A DNA stretch of 6,144 nucleotides from Phycisphaerae bacterium (GTDB lineage Bacteria; Planctomycetota; Phycisphaerae; SM23-33): positions 1-6,144 of the forward strand of contig JAUWQU010000254.1 of assembly GCA_030610965.1 (NCBI GenBank). The letters run 5' to 3'. The position numbers and the translations under genes are program-made. Below the pieces are notes generated by a model. That model was not told where the DNA came from. It did not search any database and was given only the letters and a program-made list of their open reading frames with translations. Below are positions 5,312 through 6,144 of this stretch, piece by piece. Numbering within the stretch: the first letter of the stretch is position 1; every line of letters begins with the position of its first letter.

Positions 5312-6144
5312 CTACCGGCCGGCTTTTGCGGCGTAAATGCGGACCTCGCACAGCGCCATAGGCGGCTTGGCTGAGTCGGCGACGAGGCGGATGGCGCCGG
5401 TGGTGACTGGGTCGAAACGCAGCACGCTTCGCCGGGCGCGGTTGCCGGCGGATTTGGCGACCGTTTTCCAAGCGCCGTCGATCATGGCCTCGACGTGGAA
5501 GTCCGCGTTCTGCTTTTCGGCCGTCACGCGGAGTTCAGCGACGGCGGCGGGTTTGGCCAGCTTGAAAGCGATCCACGGCGTGCCGTCGGCCTTGGGGTCC
5601 GGGGCCCATGCGTTGCGGTTGTCGCCGACGACGCGGTTCCAGCCGTTGATGGCGTTGGCGGGCTTGGCGCCCTTTGCCCAACTCGATGCCGTGGCCTCGG
5701 TCGTCAGGGCAAGGTCGGCCTGGGCGGCGTTCTTGACGCCGACCAGGTAGCAGCCGTCGCGGAGCAGGGCCTGCTGAAGCTCGCCGATGTAGTTCTGGTA
5801 GACGCCGCGCGGGGTGGTGTTGTGAGCCGTCGCCACAGCCGCGGCCGTGCCGACGGCCTGGCCGGTTGCGCACATAGGCCTCATCACGCGCGTGCCGCCC
5901 ATCGCGATGTGCGTGGCCGAGTGGCAGCGACCGGCCATGAAGAGATTGGCGATGTTCTTCGAGTACAGCGTGCGGTAGGGGATGCTCGTCCGCCGGCCTT
6001 GGTAGACGTGTATGCAGTCGTTGCCGCGAACCCAGTAGCCCTCCGGGTGGTGAACGTCGATTCCCCAGTCGGTGAAGGCGGCGGTGTCGGCGTGGATGGT
6101 CTGTGTGTCGTAATCTCGCTGCGACATTATGTAGTCGCCGATGA
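5312..6144 (-). CDS. FAD-dependent oxidoreductase with C-terminal F5/8 type C-like domain (partial, 5' end outside window)
   Basis: The frame is open to the right edge: five codons (I-G-D-Y-I) precede the first visible ATG at 6127, so that Met is internal and the N-terminal Rossmann FAD-binding part lies outside. Counting from this Met, residues 61-100 hold the C-terminal FAD-contact signature of the FAD_oxidored (PF12831-like) family: NLFMAGRCHSATH, then GGTRVMRP and CATGQAVGTAAA. After about residue 135 the protein changes to a discoidin-like segment: a TEATASSW start, then PANAING, then TPWIAFKLAKPAAVAELRVT, and a final CEVRIYA strand, typical of F5/8 type C carbohydrate- or surface-binding folds. 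The stop is TAG at 5314-5312. Family members are poorly characterised oxidoreductases frequent in Planctomycetota and Verrucomicrobiota; the substrate cannot be inferred. The family call is firm, the appended domain fairly firm, and a glycan role is only contextual. Confidence 0.88.
   Translation of the reverse strand, partial: IGDYIMSQRDYDTQTIHADTAAFTDWGIDVHHPEGYWVRGNDCIHVYQGRRTSIPYRTLYSKNIANLFMAGRCHSATHIAMGGTRVMRPMCATGQAVGTAAAVATAHNTTPRGVYQNYIGELQQALLRDGCYLVGVKNAAQADLALTTEATASSWAKGAKPANAINGWNRVVGDNRNAWAPDPKADGTPWIAFKLAKPAAVAELRVTAEKQNADFHVEAMIDGAWKTVAKSAGNRARRSVLRFDPVTTGAIRLVADSAKPPMALCEVRIYAAKAGR

Noticed and set aside
5133..5471. 113-codon upstream extension of the esterase frame
   Set aside because: It overlaps the oxidoreductase coding end by about 160 nt, is Arg/Pro-rich, and would bury the signal peptide and ribosome binding site inside the protein.

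Overview
This looks like a 6.1 kb piece of a GC-rich bacterial genome. All supportable genes lie on the minus strand and read right to left. The gene mix is an FAD-dependent oxidoreductase with a carbohydrate-binding-like tail, a secreted SASA-type acetylesterase, an M24 aminopeptidase-like protein and a GH95 alpha-L-fucosidase. This mix is common in polysaccharide-degrading members of the PVC group (Planctomycetota, Verrucomicrobiota, Lentisphaerota). I favour a planctomycete-like source, but no marker gene here proves it.

Layout in transcription order. (1) 6144-5312: C-terminal part of an FAD-dependent oxidoreductase fused to an F5/8 type C (discoidin-like) domain; its 5' end is beyond the right edge. 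(2) 5311-5133: spacer with a GC-rich hairpin just after the stop. (3) 5132-4038: exported SASA-family carbohydrate esterase, 364 aa. (4) 4037-3857: spacer with a strong hairpin 25 nt after the esterase stop. (5) 3856-2519: M24B (Xaa-Pro aminopeptidase-like) protein, 445 aa. (6) 2509-179: a full-length GH95 reading frame, starting 9 nt after the M24 stop and therefore probably translationally coupled to it. It is interrupted by one in-frame TAG at 1432-1430. (7) 178-54: spacer with two hairpins. (8) 53-1: the first 17 codons of another gene, which look like a signal peptide, running off the left edge.

The esterase and the fucosidase together suggest a locus for an O-acetylated, fucose-containing glycan: outer deacetylation in the envelope, then removal of alpha-L-fucose inside the cell, since GH95 has no visible signal peptide. 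The roles of the M24 protein and the oxidoreductase in such a pathway are not clear from sequence.

The most notable observation is the amber codon in the GH95 gene. It lies in the conserved catalytic-domain stretch PPW-x-SKYTININ, with the same reading frame and intact family motifs on both sides. Three of the four complete gene ends here also use TAG as the normal stop, so general reassignment of TAG is unlikely. A recent nonsense mutation, a sequencing or assembly error, or programmed readthrough remain possible. A second oddity is an Asp where M24 aminopeptidases normally have a metal-binding Glu. I found no CRISPR array, tRNA, rRNA, transposon or clearly new system.
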